The notes under the pieces were generated by a model. It was given only the letters and a program-made list of their open reading frames with translations. It was not told the origin of the DNA and did no database searches. A program made the position numbers and the translations under genes. Below, piece after piece: positions 1 to 11,629 of a stretch of 64,000 nt of DNA; within the stretch, counting starts at the first letter, position 1; every line of letters starts with the position of its first letter. The stretch spans positions 76,648,512 to 76,712,511 of the forward strand of contig CM042151.1 in NCBI GenBank assembly GCA_023376005.1, given 5' to 3'. Source of the stretch: Doryteuthis pealeii (taxonomy: Eukaryota > Mollusca > Cephalopoda > Myopsida > Loliginidae).

Positions 1-1240
1 AAATCTTGAAATCAAAGAAAATATTGTATAAAAAATATCGAGCTAAAAATAATGACATTACATATTTATGTAAGAGAAATTTGTTTTTTCTTTTTTATAA
101 CACAATCTTGGAATTGTTCTTTATAATAAACGTAAAAGAAAACATTAAAAAGTTAATTTTCAATTTTTTATTGACGTTTTAAAATATTTTTAACAATCCT
201 CGTGCGTATTAAAAGAGCGTGTTTTGCACAACCCTATTATAAACATATCTAATTTAATCTCTTTTTTTTGGGGGGGGGAGTGAATTAAATAACTGTTTAA
301 AAATGTACTTGATAAATTTGCCTAAATAATAATTGTTATTTATTTTCTTCTTTATTATTTAATTTTTAAAAATGTATTGTAAAATGCTTATTCTTTTATT
401 CTATTTTATTTAACTCATATAGTAATCTCTTTTTATTTTTCTATTTTTCGTGGATATAGCACCTGTCTGTATAAAAACGTATTTGATATATATTTCGTCA
501 AATAAGGGTGAATAAATGTGTTCCGAAATAAATGAGAAAAAAGATCAGAGTTATGTCCCTTGTTTTCTCGCTCTTAAGAAAACATTTCTGTATTTATTGC
601 AAATCAACGAGTTTTTCATTCGACCAGAAAAGACAAGTTCTATTTAAAATATTATATTTTTGTCTCCATCTTCTTTAACGTTGTATAGCCCCAAATAAAA
701 GAAATCAGACAAAAGAAAAAGGAAAGAAGTAAGTATAACGTTCAGTGTATTATCTTTCTTTACAAAAAAAACGAAAACAAACAAAACGTAATTTGCTGGG
801 AAATTTTGTTTTCCACTGAAGAAATGAAATATTTTTAATTTCTGACAATAATTTATGGATATAAAATTATCTGTAATCTTTTGATAACTGATTCAATTAT
901 TATAAAAATCTAATTCATTTCAACATTTAATTGATATATTATTTTCGCTGTTATCCGTGTTAGTCAGTGGGATGACATAAACAAAGTCACCCATCGAAAT
1001 CTTAGCCGATTAAATTTGCATCAAATCTTTTTAAAACTGTTTTTTATTATCAAAAATAATTCATCAAATAGATTCAAAACAAACCTTATTAGGTAGGTTT
1101 CCAAGGCGAAAAAGATGACTATTAATTTGTAAAAAAAAAGGGGGTGGGGAGCAGCCAAATGAATGCCTATAGACTCCTCAATATCATACTTTTTTTCATA
1201 AGCGTAAATGTTGTTATTATTGAAGTTTTCCATGGTTACC
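1..1240. other. Gene-free AT-rich stretch
   Basis: No coding region is credible here. The 74-codon minus ORF near 1021-1245 has no recognisable features. The stretch is part of the IR1 left arm. Positions 975-982 (acataaac) are the unoccupied equivalent of the 8-bp target duplicated around the MITE at 24549-25594 in the other arm. Confidence 0.6.
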
Positions 1241-1242
1241 AC

Positions 1243-1330
1243 CAATATTCCCCGTGAAATTTACCCCCCACTATATTTAACATAATAAAACTTGCATAAA
1301 GGTTATTATTACCTTGACATTTTTTATTCA
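1243..1330. repeat. End fragment of palindromic element family P
   Basis: The sequence around the motif gtgaaatttacccccc, followed by a tract coding for nothing, matches the termini of the palindromic elements at about 50061-52235 and 52435-53690. Only one end is present, so this is a truncated copy. Confidence 0.5.
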
Positions 1331-1611
1331 CCGTATCATTGTAGTGTGTGTGTTTTTTTGTTTTTTTTCATATTTTTAAAAACAATATTTGGCCTATTTT
1401 TATTATTATTTTTTAATATAATAAAGACATATATATATAATAGTATTTGATAATTTGCTTTTGACGCGTTGTTAAGTAAAGTATATTATTATTTATATTT
1501 TTTAAGGTAATTACAATGCGTATATCTTATAAAATTCAATAATTATTGAAAATAATAATGACAAGCAAACTTGGTGAATAACGCATGCAATGTGTGGAAT
1601 TGCCTTCAAAA

Positions 1612-1845
1612 AATATATATATATATATATATATTTACCAATCCCTCCACATGGGCCGGATGCAACATAAGGTCAATTTCTAAATTGAGTTTAATACGTT
1701 TGAATTCAGAATTTTCCTTTTCCCAAGGTGGTTACCTAATCAAGGTTCAAGAGCCCAGTCTACCCTTCTATTTACCCATAGCTGCAGGGAGAATAGTTGG
1801 ATTTACATCTTTCCTAAGGGTATTAGTGCTATCTGAAACAGTTCT
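1612..1845 (-). mobile_element. SINE family S1 with (TA)n at its 3' end
   Basis: Minus-strand copy of a roughly 210-250 bp SINE also found at 19818, 35605, 49049, 56865 and 63780. Diagnostic blocks are 'accaatccctccac' at the 3' end, 'tttaccatagctg'-like in the middle and 'cctaagggtattag' near the head. A (TA)n run at 1612-1635 abuts the 3' end exactly as in the 49 kb and 63.8 kb copies. Better copies have tRNA-like A-box and B-box (gagttcaaatc) sequences in the head. The tRNA-derived head is decayed here. Confidence 0.65.
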
Positions 1846-1900
1846 ACAAATATCTATGGTTATGTAAATACTTCTACATATACCTATAGTTAATAGTTCT

Positions 1901-1903
<3 letters not shown>

Positions 1904-1937
<34 letters not shown>
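1904..1937. repeat. (TA)n microsatellite
   Basis: An uninterrupted TA dinucleotide run separates the SINE tail region from the reverse-transcriptase fragment that follows. Confidence 0.95.
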
Positions 1938-1938
<1 letters not shown>

Positions 1939-1941
<3 letters not shown>

Positions 1942-2275
1942 ATGTACGGATAGTGACCTTGCTGTTGTCCCACACTCCTGCTGTGAGCTTCCCAAAAGTT
2001 GAGGCAGTTTTTCGGATCCAGCAACTGAGTTCAGTATCAAGTGACAGGTTGATGGTGATTGTGGACCCAAGGTAGGGGAAAATGTTTACTGCTTCCAGGG
2101 TGTAGTTGTTGATGGTGATGGAGGAAGGATTTACAATTCCCTGACCCATTGTCTTGGTTTTCTTTATACTAATGGTCAGGCTGAACTGGTCCATGAGTAT
2201 TTGCAGGTGCTCCTGGGAGTGTGTTACCACTGCTGCGTCAAATGCAAAATCTGGTCTAGAATGTTTTTCAAACAT
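1939..2275 (-). pseudogene. Non-LTR retrotransposon reverse transcriptase fragment
   Basis: Minus-strand translation gives a recognisable C-terminal piece of a LINE reverse transcriptase: a decayed version of the catalytic FADDAA block near the start (seen as DFAFDAAVVTHS), then LTISIKKTKTMGQ, ITINNYTLEAV, FPYLGSTI and WIRKTASTFGKL. These blocks follow the motif C and thumb region of RTE/CR1-like elements that are common in molluscs. Motif A and the N-terminal endonuclease are absent, and the reading frame runs into a TA microsatellite at about 1937. It is a dead, 5'-truncated insertion. The clade assignment is only approximate. Confidence 0.75.
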
Positions 2276-2417
2276 CAGACTTCACAGTCACAGGAGGCGC
2301 TGTAACTTCAGGGGTACAAAAACCTTATCATAGTCTTTCGAGACTGAAATGCCAATGATGATGATGATATGAGAATGTAGTGTGGACTATGCACTCTTTT
2401 TTTACCCCCTTTTTTTT

Positions 2418-2804
2418 ACTCATTTGAAGAACAAAAATTTCCAGTTCCTTAATTTTTACATTTCTAGAAAGATCAAATCCTGAAAAACACAGAAAAAAAA
2501 AAAATTAAATTCCATACCCAAAATAAGTTATTTGAAAATTTAAAAGTTATATTCTTAAAAATCAAATGATAATCATTGTAGCGTGTGTTTGTTTTTTTTT
2601 CATAGTTTTAAAAACAAGATTTTTCTTTGAATTGATGCAAAAAAGAATATTTTCTCTGATACAATTAGCCTATCTTTATTTTCAAATATTCCCTTTTGTG
2701 TGTTAAAAGTTTTATTTTTCAATTTCTAATGTGGTCTTCTGTATTTGATCTTTCTAGAAATGTAAAAATCAGGGACTGGAATTTTTTTTTATTCAAATGA
2801 CTAA
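2418..2804. repeat. Palindromic (fold-back) repeat, ~390 bp
   Basis: Left arm 2418-2477 is the inverse of right arm 2743-2804; both contain the block tttctagaaagatcaaat or its complement. A loop of about 265 bp separates them. The structure is typical of a non-autonomous DNA transposon or fold-back element. No transposase is present. Confidence 0.6.
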
Positions 2805-2809
2805 AGTTA

Positions 2810-4290
2810 GAAAAAGAAAATCATAACTGATAAAAAAAAACAACATTTATTGGTGAATAAAATTCTGAAAATTTCATTACAATTGCACAATTCCTTGATT
2901 TTTTTGGTAATAGTTTTAGAAATAAAAAATATTTTTTAAATTTTTATTGCCTCACTTTAAAACAGCCATACACAATTTTAATTTTATTCGAAATTTAAAA
3001 ACTATGCTTTTCGTATTTTCATAATTGATATAGTGTTTATTAATACTTTTTTTTTCATTTCTTATTAGGTAATGAATAATTTTCCTTTAGACATTTCTTC
3101 AGTAAGAATTTAGTTTCACTTTAGACATATTTATTTAAAGATTAAAAATTCAGAGTCCAGTTCAGCAGTATTTACATCTAAAAAAAAAAAATTAATGTAA
3201 ATTGAACATTAAGTGTATAAAGACAATCACTAAGTTATGGTCCTGTTTGGTACTATATATTGGTGCCCAGCCATTTCCATTATATTCAGGGTTTGAGTAT
3301 ATATTTATCAAATAAAATGAATTTAAATTGAACATTAATTGTTATAAAGACAATTCCTAAGTTAAGGTTCTGTTTGGCACCTTATTTTGATTGTAAATTT
3401 AGCCCCAAATTTAGACCCATTTCACTCTCTTTCACATTTTAATGTTTCTTAAAAGACATTTTCTAAACAGCCATATTAAACTAAACCAGAAACAATAAAT
3501 TGAATGTTCTCTTAACAAAATCCATCAAAAACTTGAATAAACAATTTCATTTAGTTTAATAAAATTGATCTTTTTTAAGCAAAATATAAGTTATTACAAT
3601 TATTATTATTAATTAATCTCTCTCATTTTATTGACCTAATTCAAAATTGTTTCCTTTTCATTTCATTGATCATTTTTCATATCTAGAATATAACAGTACT
3701 GGCATTCCACAAACACTTTAATAAACAATCAAATTTATTTCAATAACATTCTTTTGCTTAGATTTATTCTGCTTTAAATAATTTGTATTAAAATATATGA
3801 ATTTATTTTCTTATAACATGAATTATTTCATAGAATCATCTTCATTATTATTATTATCATTATTAATTAATTTCAATGTGATTAACTTTGTCAATTAAAA
3901 TCAAAATATAATTAATCATTTATTCCTACATTCCATTTTTGTTCTACATGAAAAAATTAATTTTTCAGATGTTTTGTTAAGTTTCAGATGATAAAATATT
4001 TGCCAGGTGTACACTTGTTTTGTTTGCTAAATGTTAGAGTGGAAAAGATTTTCTCATATTTTTATAAATGGATTGTCCTTTTAATTCTGATAAATCTTTG
4101 TTAAAATTAGAAAAAATTCTGTATTTATATTAAATTCCATGAAATTTACTTAATTATTTGTTGAATAACATTTTTTCTTTATGCTGATGTTCTGTTATTA
4201 AGATAATCAAAATATGAACTGATTGTAACATTATAATTAAAAAAAAATCTTGAATTTTGTGCTTTTTTGTTTTTTAAAATAATTCTTTAA
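2810..4290. other. Non-coding upstream region of the zinc-finger gene, duplicated
   Basis: AT-rich, with no ORF of interest. Segments are mirrored at 21850-22990 and 24270-24500 upstream of the opposite-strand zinc-finger gene, so the duplication copied the putative promoter and 5' region as well as the coding part. No convincing core promoter could be assigned. Confidence 0.55.
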
Positions 4291-4766
4291 TTCTTATTCA
4301 TTCACAGAATCAACAACATTGGGAAGAATGGTTTTGAAATGTAAAAATACACATTAAACACCAACCAAAGAACAAATATATTCTTCTGATGTGTGTGGAT
4401 CTACATATTGAGAACTCACAGACAATTCTTTTTCATTGAAATTCATTGCATGTATGTTTTCACTTGATCAATATTTCAAAGAACAAGTGCAAAAAGAGAC
4501 TCCAGTGAAACCTAACTTCTCTCCATTGTAGAGATCAGAAAAAAATGTCCTCAATTCAAGACACATTCAAATACACATGCTAAAGGAAAAAAGAATATTC
4601 TTGCTTATGTGTAGATCTGAAAATTAACAGAGTTTGGAATTCAGTATATGAATATTTTCCTTAATTCACATTTCAAAGAACAAGTGGGAAAATAGGCTTT
4701 TGTAAAACCCACCTTTTCACCACTGAGCAGATCAGCATTTTCAAGAGGTCAGAACTAAAAACAGAT
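4290..4766 (+). pseudogene. Decayed zinc-finger relics upstream of the ZNF ORF
   Basis: The DNA contains worn copies of finger-coding sequence: tgtgtggatctacat (CGSxx of the Cys-x2-Cys turn) near 4392, and two degenerate repeats of 'catttcaaagaacaagtg' followed by linker-like 'ccagtgaaacc'. Stops interrupt every frame. The same worn repeats occur at 21430-21850 upstream of the opposite gene, so decay predates or accompanied the inverted duplication. They look like fossil fingers of an ancestral, longer array. Confidence 0.5.
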
Positions 4767-5474
4767 ATGGAAACACAATTGGAAGTGGAAGTATTTTCTT
4801 GTAAAATTTGTGGATCCACATTTCCAGTGAGTTCAAGTTTGAAAGTACATATGCAAACACACACTGGAGAGAAACCATTTTCCTGTGAAGTCTGTGGATT
4901 GTCATTTTCATATAGTTCCCTTTTGAAATCACACATGCGAATACACACTGGTGAAAAACCATTTTCTTGTGAAGTCTGTGGTTCAGCATTTTCTAGGAGG
5001 TCCAACTTAAAATCACACATGCGAACACACACTGGAGAGAAACCATTTTATTGTGAAATCTGTGGTTCAGCATTTTCACGGAGTTGTGATTTGAAATCAC
5101 ACATGCGAACACACACTGGAGAGAAACCATTTTCTTGTGAAATCTGTGGATCAGCATTTTCACAGAGTTCCAGTTTGAAATCACACATGCGAACACACAC
5201 TGGTGAAAAACCATTTTCTTGTGAAGTATGTGGATCTGCATTTTCTATGAATTCCCACTTAAAATATCACATGCGAAAACACACTGGAGAGAAACCATCT
5301 TCTTGTGAAATCAGTGGGTCTGCTTTTTCACAGAGTTCTCTTTTGAAATCACACATGCGAACACACACTGGTGGGAAACCATTTTCTTGTAAAGTCTGTG
5401 GATCATCATTTTCATACAGATCCACTTTGAAATGCCACATGCGAACACACACTGGGGAAAAACCATTTTCATGA
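4767..5474 (+). CDS. C2H2 zinc-finger protein, 8 fingers, truncated by a stop
   Basis: A 235-residue ORF starts at the ATG in METQLEVEVFSCKICG. The opposite-arm paralogue starts the same way ([16 protein letters not shown]), which supports this start. It encodes eight tandem C2H2 fingers of the C-x2-C-x12-H-x3-H type joined by TGEKPFSC linkers. Residues -1 to +6 of each recognition helix vary (e.g. SRRSNLKS, SQSSSLKS, SMNSHLKY) while the backbone is nearly constant, as in DNA-binding KRAB-less ZNFs expanded in cephalopods. The seventh finger has lost its second cysteine (CEISG). The array does not end naturally: a TGA follows the linker and further fingers continue in the DNA (5475-5799, 6272-6466), so the gene is probably a pseudogene or codes a shortened protein. 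Likely role: nuclear sequence-specific DNA binding. Confidence 0.8.
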   Translation: METQLEVEVFSCKICGSTFPVSSSLKVHMQTHTGEKPFSCEVCGLSFSYSSLLKSHMRIHTGEKPFSCEVCGSAFSRRSNLKSHMRTHTGEKPFYCEICGSAFSRSCDLKSHMRTHTGEKPFSCEICGSAFSQSSSLKSHMRTHTGEKPFSCEVCGSAFSMNSHLKYHMRKHTGEKPSSCEISGSAFSQSSLLKSHMRTHTGGKPFSCKVCGSSFSYRSTLKCHMRTHTGEKPFS

Positions 5475-6270
<796 letters not shown>

Positions 6271-6271
6271 T

Positions 6272-6466
6272 GAGAAATCATTTTCTTGTGAAATGTGTGG
6301 AACTGCATTTTCAAACCCTTCCAATTTAAAAAGACACACGCGAATACACAGTGGCGAGAAACCATTTTCATGTAAAGTCTGTGGACCTGCATTTCGTTCT
6401 AGTTCCCACTTAAAAACACACATGCAAACTGGAGAGAAACGATTTTCCTGTGATGTCTGCAAATAA
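6272..6466 (+). pseudogene. 3' end of the plus-strand ZNF array
   Basis: Reading resumes at the linker [10 protein letters not shown] and gives two further fingers ([16 protein letters not shown]). The second is shortened: HMQTGEK lacks the final histidine spacing. A last half finger FSCDVCK then runs into TAA. The same terminal half finger, followed by 'aatgaat-aaact', occurs at 14428-14450 in the other arm, so this is the authentic 3' end of the ancestral gene. It is cut off from its upstream part by the LINE insertion and upstream stops. Confidence 0.7.
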
Positions 6467-6478
6467 ATGAATAAAACT

Positions 6479-6572
6479 TATGATTATGGCCTAAATAGAG
6501 CTGAGCAAGAAAGGATCACAAAATATCAAGACATCAAGAATGACCTAAAAACAACTTGGTCATTGAAAGAAA
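6479..6572 (+). mobile_element. REL-LINE fragment (copy 4) just after the ZNF stop
   Basis: Positions 6479-6572 translate as YDYGLNRAEQERITKYQD...NDLKTTWSLKEI, the endonuclease C-terminal region of the LINE at 14547-18865. The 5' junction lies a few bases after the ZNF stop. The same junction is present at about 14427 on the other arm, so this insertion predates the inverted duplication. Confidence 0.75.
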
Positions 6573-6575
6573 TAG

Positions 6576-6730
6576 CAGGATTCCCATGTGTCCTGGAAAA
6601 CCTGGAAGATGAAATGTACATTTTCCAGGAATTGAAAACCTGGAAAAAGGAGTGTTTTTTTCTAAAAAATCCTGGGAAAATTTGGAATTTTGTCCTGGAA
6701 AATTTCAATTATCTGAGACAAACTTAATGT
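6576..6730. repeat. Short array of CCTGGAAAA / TTTTCCAGG motifs
   Basis: The nonamer cctggaaaa or its complement recurs about six times in 150 bp in both orientations, allowing several hairpins. Similar motifs flank the LINE fragment in the other arm (14160-14200), and isolated copies occur at 11505-11550. Confidence 0.55.
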
Positions 6731-7811
6731 TATTCTTACCGTTAATAAATATAACTCGTAAAATAACAAGGACGCTTTTTTATTTTATTTTTTGTTTTGT
6801 TTTAATGTCCAACAAACCTACCCAACATTTCCCAAACTGGTCCTGAATATTCATTAAACAGTAAAAATGCTTCTGACTTGCTATTTTGAAGTTTTGCTCT
6901 CATCATGTAGCAATATTTTGATTTGTTTTTACACAACACTGAACATGAACAAGATAAGAATTTGTCATCGGACTACAGACTAAAGATAATGAGGTATTCG
7001 TTAAAGAAAGGTTAAAAAATAAATTACGTTTTACAAAACTGCCCCACTACCTCATAAAATTTAGAACATTTAAAAAGAATTTTCTATACTTGTATAGAAT
7101 AACACACATGCAAAATTTTGACTGGAAATGAACAATTTTTAAAAAAATTACATTTTAAGAATTACATAAAATTAATGTACATTCAAAAAAAGTTTGTTAA
7201 ACATTTTTAGAAACACTGAAAAGTAAAAAATTTCCTATGACAAAAGTTGATTCCATTTTAGTCTCGGTAGCTGGTCGGATGTGGGGGTTGGGATCAAGTG
7301 ACTGTCAACAATGTAGGGTTTGGGTGTTACTGTTTTTAATCATGTAGATGGGGTGGGTTGGGGGAACACAGTTTCCTAGCAAAGCTTCAAGCAAGTGGGG
7401 CTTGAACAAAATTTTCAGGGACATCAAATGTCAATTTCAACATGGTTAAAGTAAGTGTTCTTTTTACGATGTAAATACTCCCCCACCCCCACTCACTTCT
7501 GGAAATATTGGAATTTTAATGTTTTGAATTTCTGGCATAAGACATAATTCTGGCCAAATATAGATATTTTCTGAGTTGTGTCTTTTACATTTTATCGGCA
7601 ATTTAATGGAGATATTTTACAATGAACCACCCCCGCTTTTCATCGCCAAATCAATTTAGATATTTTACCCCTCCCTCCTGTTTAATTTTTTTTTTTACCA
7701 TGAATCCATGACATTTTACAAAACAAATTCAAATTTCAAATATGTACGTGCTGTTACGCCCCCCTCTAGCTTTATATTGGCACATCAATTTAGATATTTT
7801 ACAACCTGCTA
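6730..7811. other. Gene-free stretch with degenerate short repeats
   Basis: No coding sequence is seen. Between about 7555 and 7800 a degenerate unit containing 'tttagatattttac' recurs four times. Blocks match 11960-12340 and 13990-14115 inverted, so this is the inner part of the IR1 left arm. Confidence 0.5.
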
Positions 7812-7978
7812 CTAGCCCTGTCGGCTGTGTCTTTAGAATACACTGACTGCACCTCTGCAGAGGTGTAAGACTCCCTCCTCAATGGGGCCACCTGTTGGAC
7901 ATGTGTGACAACCTGTGATGCTTAAGGATGGAATCTTAGTGGATGAGCAGTCCATGACATGCAACAATCTGCTTAGAC
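7812..7978 (+). repeat. Interspersed repeat family B, 5' half (split copy)
   Basis: Begins 'cagccctgtcggctg' and carries 'ccatgacatgcaac'. The remainder of the same copy continues at 9064 after a MITE insertion. Other copies are at 10846-11386, 35480-35548 and 36494-37055. No ORF is conserved, so it is probably a SINE or the untranslated tail of a LINE. Confidence 0.7.
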
Positions 7979-9063
7979 AAAGGATACCTATTTTTTTGTC
8001 TACTTTTCATTTTAAAAACTAATTAAAATTAAATTGATTATTTAAGGTCAAATTTTTGACGAAGTCGAAAAGTAGTAACATAATGAGCATCAGTACAAAA
8101 AGCAAAACAATATTACACATGTAATTTAATTTTAATACATTTAAAAATTATTCTTTTGGTCAATTTTTATCAAATATGACTTAATATGGCCACTGGAGTT
8201 GCCGTAAAATCCATGTTTACAAAATAAATTTATTACTCTCGATTGAAAAAAAAAAAAAATTATTAAAAATCCGGAAATTATCTGATTTTAATGAAATTTT
8301 CAGTATTGATTTTTTCAATGAATGAATTTTATAATGCATCAGTTATTTTATTTCAAAATTTTCTGATTTAATTAGGTATTTCTGCTATGATAAATTAATA
8401 TATAAAATTCATTCAAGATATGAGTAACATAATTTTAAGTTTAAAATGTCATATTATTATAATATAAAAACATTTTTTAATAATTACTTTACTTTAGTAT
8501 CAATCTTTGATAATTTTTTGTCACAAACTCTATTGAAAATTAGTGCCCCCCCCCCTTTTTATCAGAGCAAATATTGATGTATACTTTTTTATTTTATGAA
8601 ATAAATAATTAGATAAAGATTGATAATTATCGAAATAGTAAGAAAAAAATAAATAATTAGATAAAGATTAGATAATTATCGAAATGAGTAAAAAAAATGT
8701 TTTTTTAATTTTATTTTCCAATTTTCAGTACTTATTTTCTACGTGATTAGCCTCCTTTGTTTTTCTTCTATTCACACCTACCGTCTTTTGTCTTTTTATT
8801 CATGCAGAAATTAGTATCAATCATATTTTGATATTTTGCACCCAAAAAATAAGGGGAGGAGTCAAAGTTAAGTGACCTGAAAAAATCAGAAAATTTTGAA
8901 ATAAAATAACTGATGCATTATAAAATTCATTCATTGATAAATCAACACTGAAAATTTCATTAGAATTGGATAATTCCTTGATATCCGGTGAATTTTTTTG
9001 AAACGGGGGGGGGTATATTTACATGGTAAAAACATGGATTTTTCGACAAATTGGGTATACCTA
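7979..9063. mobile_element. hAT-like palindromic MITE, copy A, 8-bp TSD
   Basis: The element splits a family-B repeat and is flanked by a perfect 8-bp duplication, gcttagac, at 7971-7978 and 9064-9071. The right terminus reads inward as taggtataccc, and the left terminus is a decayed form of it. Left and right halves are mutually inverted over long subterminal stretches: 8290-8360 is complementary to 8895-8970, both with the block ctgatgcattataaa or its inverse. There is no transposase. An 8-bp duplication with TAGG-starting ends suggests hAT. Confidence 0.8.
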
Positions 9064-9465
9064 GCTTAGACCCTTACTTAGTTTAGATGGGCGGTCGGAG
9101 AGGGCCCTCCGATCATTCAGCTGGACATGTCAAGCCCAAGCACCTATATGATTGACCCAACCCTTTTTATAATATGTGCTAAGTGGTCTTCATGACTGAG
9201 GGTCTTCGTGTCCCAGGAATGATATCTGATGTTAAGTTTCTAGTTCTGGAGGTCTGGGGAATGTGGACCCCTTCATCACCATTGCTTCCTGGTCCACTCT
9301 TTACCAGTGTGGTAGTACCTGTTAGAGTCCCATCTATGGGTTTAATAGAAAAATGTGTATATAAAAAAATTGATTATCCATTAAGAATGAATTTATTTCA
9401 AAAGTTTGTCAGCATTAAATGACCCACTGAGGTTGATATGCTGTAAAATCAACCAACCTGTTTAA
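9064..9465 (+). repeat. Interspersed repeat family B, 3' half
   Basis: Continues the copy begun at 7812 (…'cttagacccttactt…ggtctgg…cccatctatgggtt') and ends with 'gatatgctgtaaaatc', a tail resembling the 3' end of the LINE fragment at 38020-38395 (gacatgccataaaatc). Confidence 0.7.
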
Positions 9466-10010
9466 AAACATTTTGTTTTTATGAGTTTGTACAAAACACA
9501 ATCCCCCCCCCCTCTGCCTAATGTGACAACATGAATAAACATGAACTGTATTTTTGAGATGAGGCTTGATAGGAATAATTTTGATTTTTCAGATTGTTGT
9601 CCTCATCTTTATTGTATGTAAATACATATAATGTTTCAGTCGTTATATCCTCCGACCTCCCTCAGCTCTCTGGACGCAATAATCTGTCCATATTGTTTTA
9701 TATTAAAATTGATGTGAAAAGTAAAGAGTATAACGACATGGAATTGAAAAGAATAGAATGACGAGACTGATAAACCGTTTGGATAGGTTTTAATATCAAA
9801 CAATTACAATAATTATGATATGGTCTAAAAGATTTGGTTATTTTCTATACTCCTGACATGCCCAACCCAGTGTGGGGGCTTCATGCAGAGGATGAGGGCA
9901 TCCTGGCGCAATCTAGCACATCTGTGTTGGGCAATTTATCCTATCATCAGATGTGCAGAATACATCATAGACACCAGAGGTGGAAGTTGTTGAGAAATGT
10001 AATAATCCTT
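9466..10010. other. Stretch without identified genes
   Basis: Contains a C homopolymer near 9503 and a plus ORF at 9834-10046 of 70 codons that I do not recognise. Its end is contributed by the MITE at 10018. Nothing else is supported. Confidence 0.4.
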
Positions 10011-10017
10011 CAGTTAA

Positions 10018-10251
10018 CTCTTAACATCCTGTTGAGAATCTTCTAAGTCCAGAGCCCCATTCCTATAAGGATATATCAATAAATGGATAAAAATGTCCTT
10101 TTCATTTAAAGTTACCTGTTATTTCCCGTAAATCAAAGACTGCTAAATATGTTTGATATAACATTTAAACAAAGGCTATCGTTTGGGGTGGATTAGGAAA
10201 ACAAATGTGACTTCCGGCCGGGTGGAATGAGGTGGTATAGGATGTTAAGAG
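10018..10251. mobile_element. piggyBac-like MITE with TTAA target duplication
   Basis: A perfect 13-bp terminal inverted repeat (ctcttaacatcct at 10018-10030, complement at 10239-10251) is bounded on both sides by TTAA (10014-10017 and 10252-10255). TTAA duplication is the hallmark of piggyBac. At 234 bp it has no coding capacity and must depend on a transposase elsewhere. Confidence 0.8.
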
Positions 10252-10482
10252 TTAACCTCTGAAAATTGCATATCTGATTTTTCTTGTTGATTCCGAGTTA
10301 GTGACATCAACTCATCTCTGCAAGCCATGATGGTGGATAATATCCACCATTTCCTCCACGTGTTACTGTTCCTCCACATTATGTTCCATGATGCTTTTGA
10401 CTTATGTATTATGTTTACATTAATTTACAATGTGTTCTTATACACATTTATAATACTCATTTTTTAACTGTTTAACCCATAG

Positions 10483-10735
10483 ACTGGATCCTAACATGTA
10501 CTACCACTCTGAGATTAATGGCAATAAAGGGGTACTCCACATTCCCCAGAGTTTCAGAAATAAAACCTCACTGCTGCATGCCCTCTCTAGTATAAGAAAG
10601 GTTCCACTAGAAGAAATGGAACATTTGAAAAGTCAGAGAGCCAAAATAGGTACTTTCCAGCTTGGACCAATAGACAAAGCTGCAATTAAAAAATGTAAAG
10701 AGAAGCAGAAAAATTGGATATACAAAAGGAAGTAG
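10483..10735 (+). CDS. Candidate 3'-terminal exon of an unrecognised gene
   Basis: An open frame follows an acceptor-like sequence (ctgtttaacccatag at 10468-10482) and reads LDPNMYYHSEINGNKG... to a stop at 10733-10735, 83 residues. The protein is lysine-rich and ends in KEKQKNWIYKRK. Codon use and composition look more like a real exon than the surrounding AT-rich DNA: few repeats and mixed hydrophobic/charged sequence. I do not recognise the family. It could be the final exon of a conserved small protein or a retained gene fragment. No upstream partner exon was found. Confidence 0.4.
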
Positions 10736-10845
10736 ATTTTTTATCAACTAAAGTTTTGACATCACATGACCAAGATTTCCCAATCATATACTATAACTAG
10801 TGAAGAAACAGCAGAGTATTAGTTTAAAGACTTAAATGTTTTCCC

Positions 10846-11386
10846 CGCCCCCAAGGCTGGGGCTGCAGAATATGCTGACTGAACCTCTTTAGATGAGTAA
10901 CACCCCCTTCCAATAAAGCCACCTGCTGGCTGTAGCTGTGACCCATGATACATAAGAAGGAAATCCTGGTGGATACGCAGTGCATATCAAACAATACACC
11001 CTTTAGACCTTTACTTTGGGTAGATGGACAATCAGAGATGCCCCCTCTGATCAATTGGCTGTTCATGTCAAGCCCTAGCACATGCACGATTGACTCAACC
11101 CCATTGCCTTTGTGGCAAGCCTCAACATTTTTCTCATATATATCCTAGAAGGTGGTGCTGAGGGTTATTATGTCTTTGGAATGAGGTTAAACTCTATCTG
11201 ATGGTGAAGTTCCAGTTCTGGAGGTCTGATGAATATGGAGCACCTCTTCATCACTATAGCTCCCTGGTTCACTCCAACCTGGACTGGTAGTACCTGTTAA
11301 GGTCCCATCTATGGGTTGAATAGAAAAATTTATTTCAAAACTTTGTTGGCATTAAATGACCCAGAGTAGTTGATATGCCATAAAAC
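10846..11386 (+). repeat. Interspersed repeat family B, nearly complete copy
   Basis: Collinear with 7812-7978 plus 9064-9465 and not interrupted, so it serves as the intact reference for the MITE insertion at 7979. It ends 'gatatgccataaaac'. The ORFs inside are not conserved between copies. Confidence 0.7.
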
Positions 11387-11629
11387 AAACAAAACTAAAT
11401 GTTTTCCAAATAAAGATAAAAGAAAGATTTTAATGTTGTCACGAGATTTAACTATTATAATTTCCTATTATGCATATCCAGGGTTTGCACTCGTTTTAGG
11501 AAATCATTTTCCATGATGTTTCCAGGACACTTAAAATTTTCCAGGGGAGCACTTGTTCCCAGTAATTTCATAATCTAATTGATATTAACTTAATATCGAC
11601 ACATTTAGACAGTTAATGAAGTATATTAT

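Noticed and set aside
4673..5241. Minus ORFs of 82-119 aa opposite the ZNF (and similar plus ORFs at 20254-21276)
   Set aside because: Antisense shadows of the repetitive finger codons, giving periodic 'VFACVIS' peptides.
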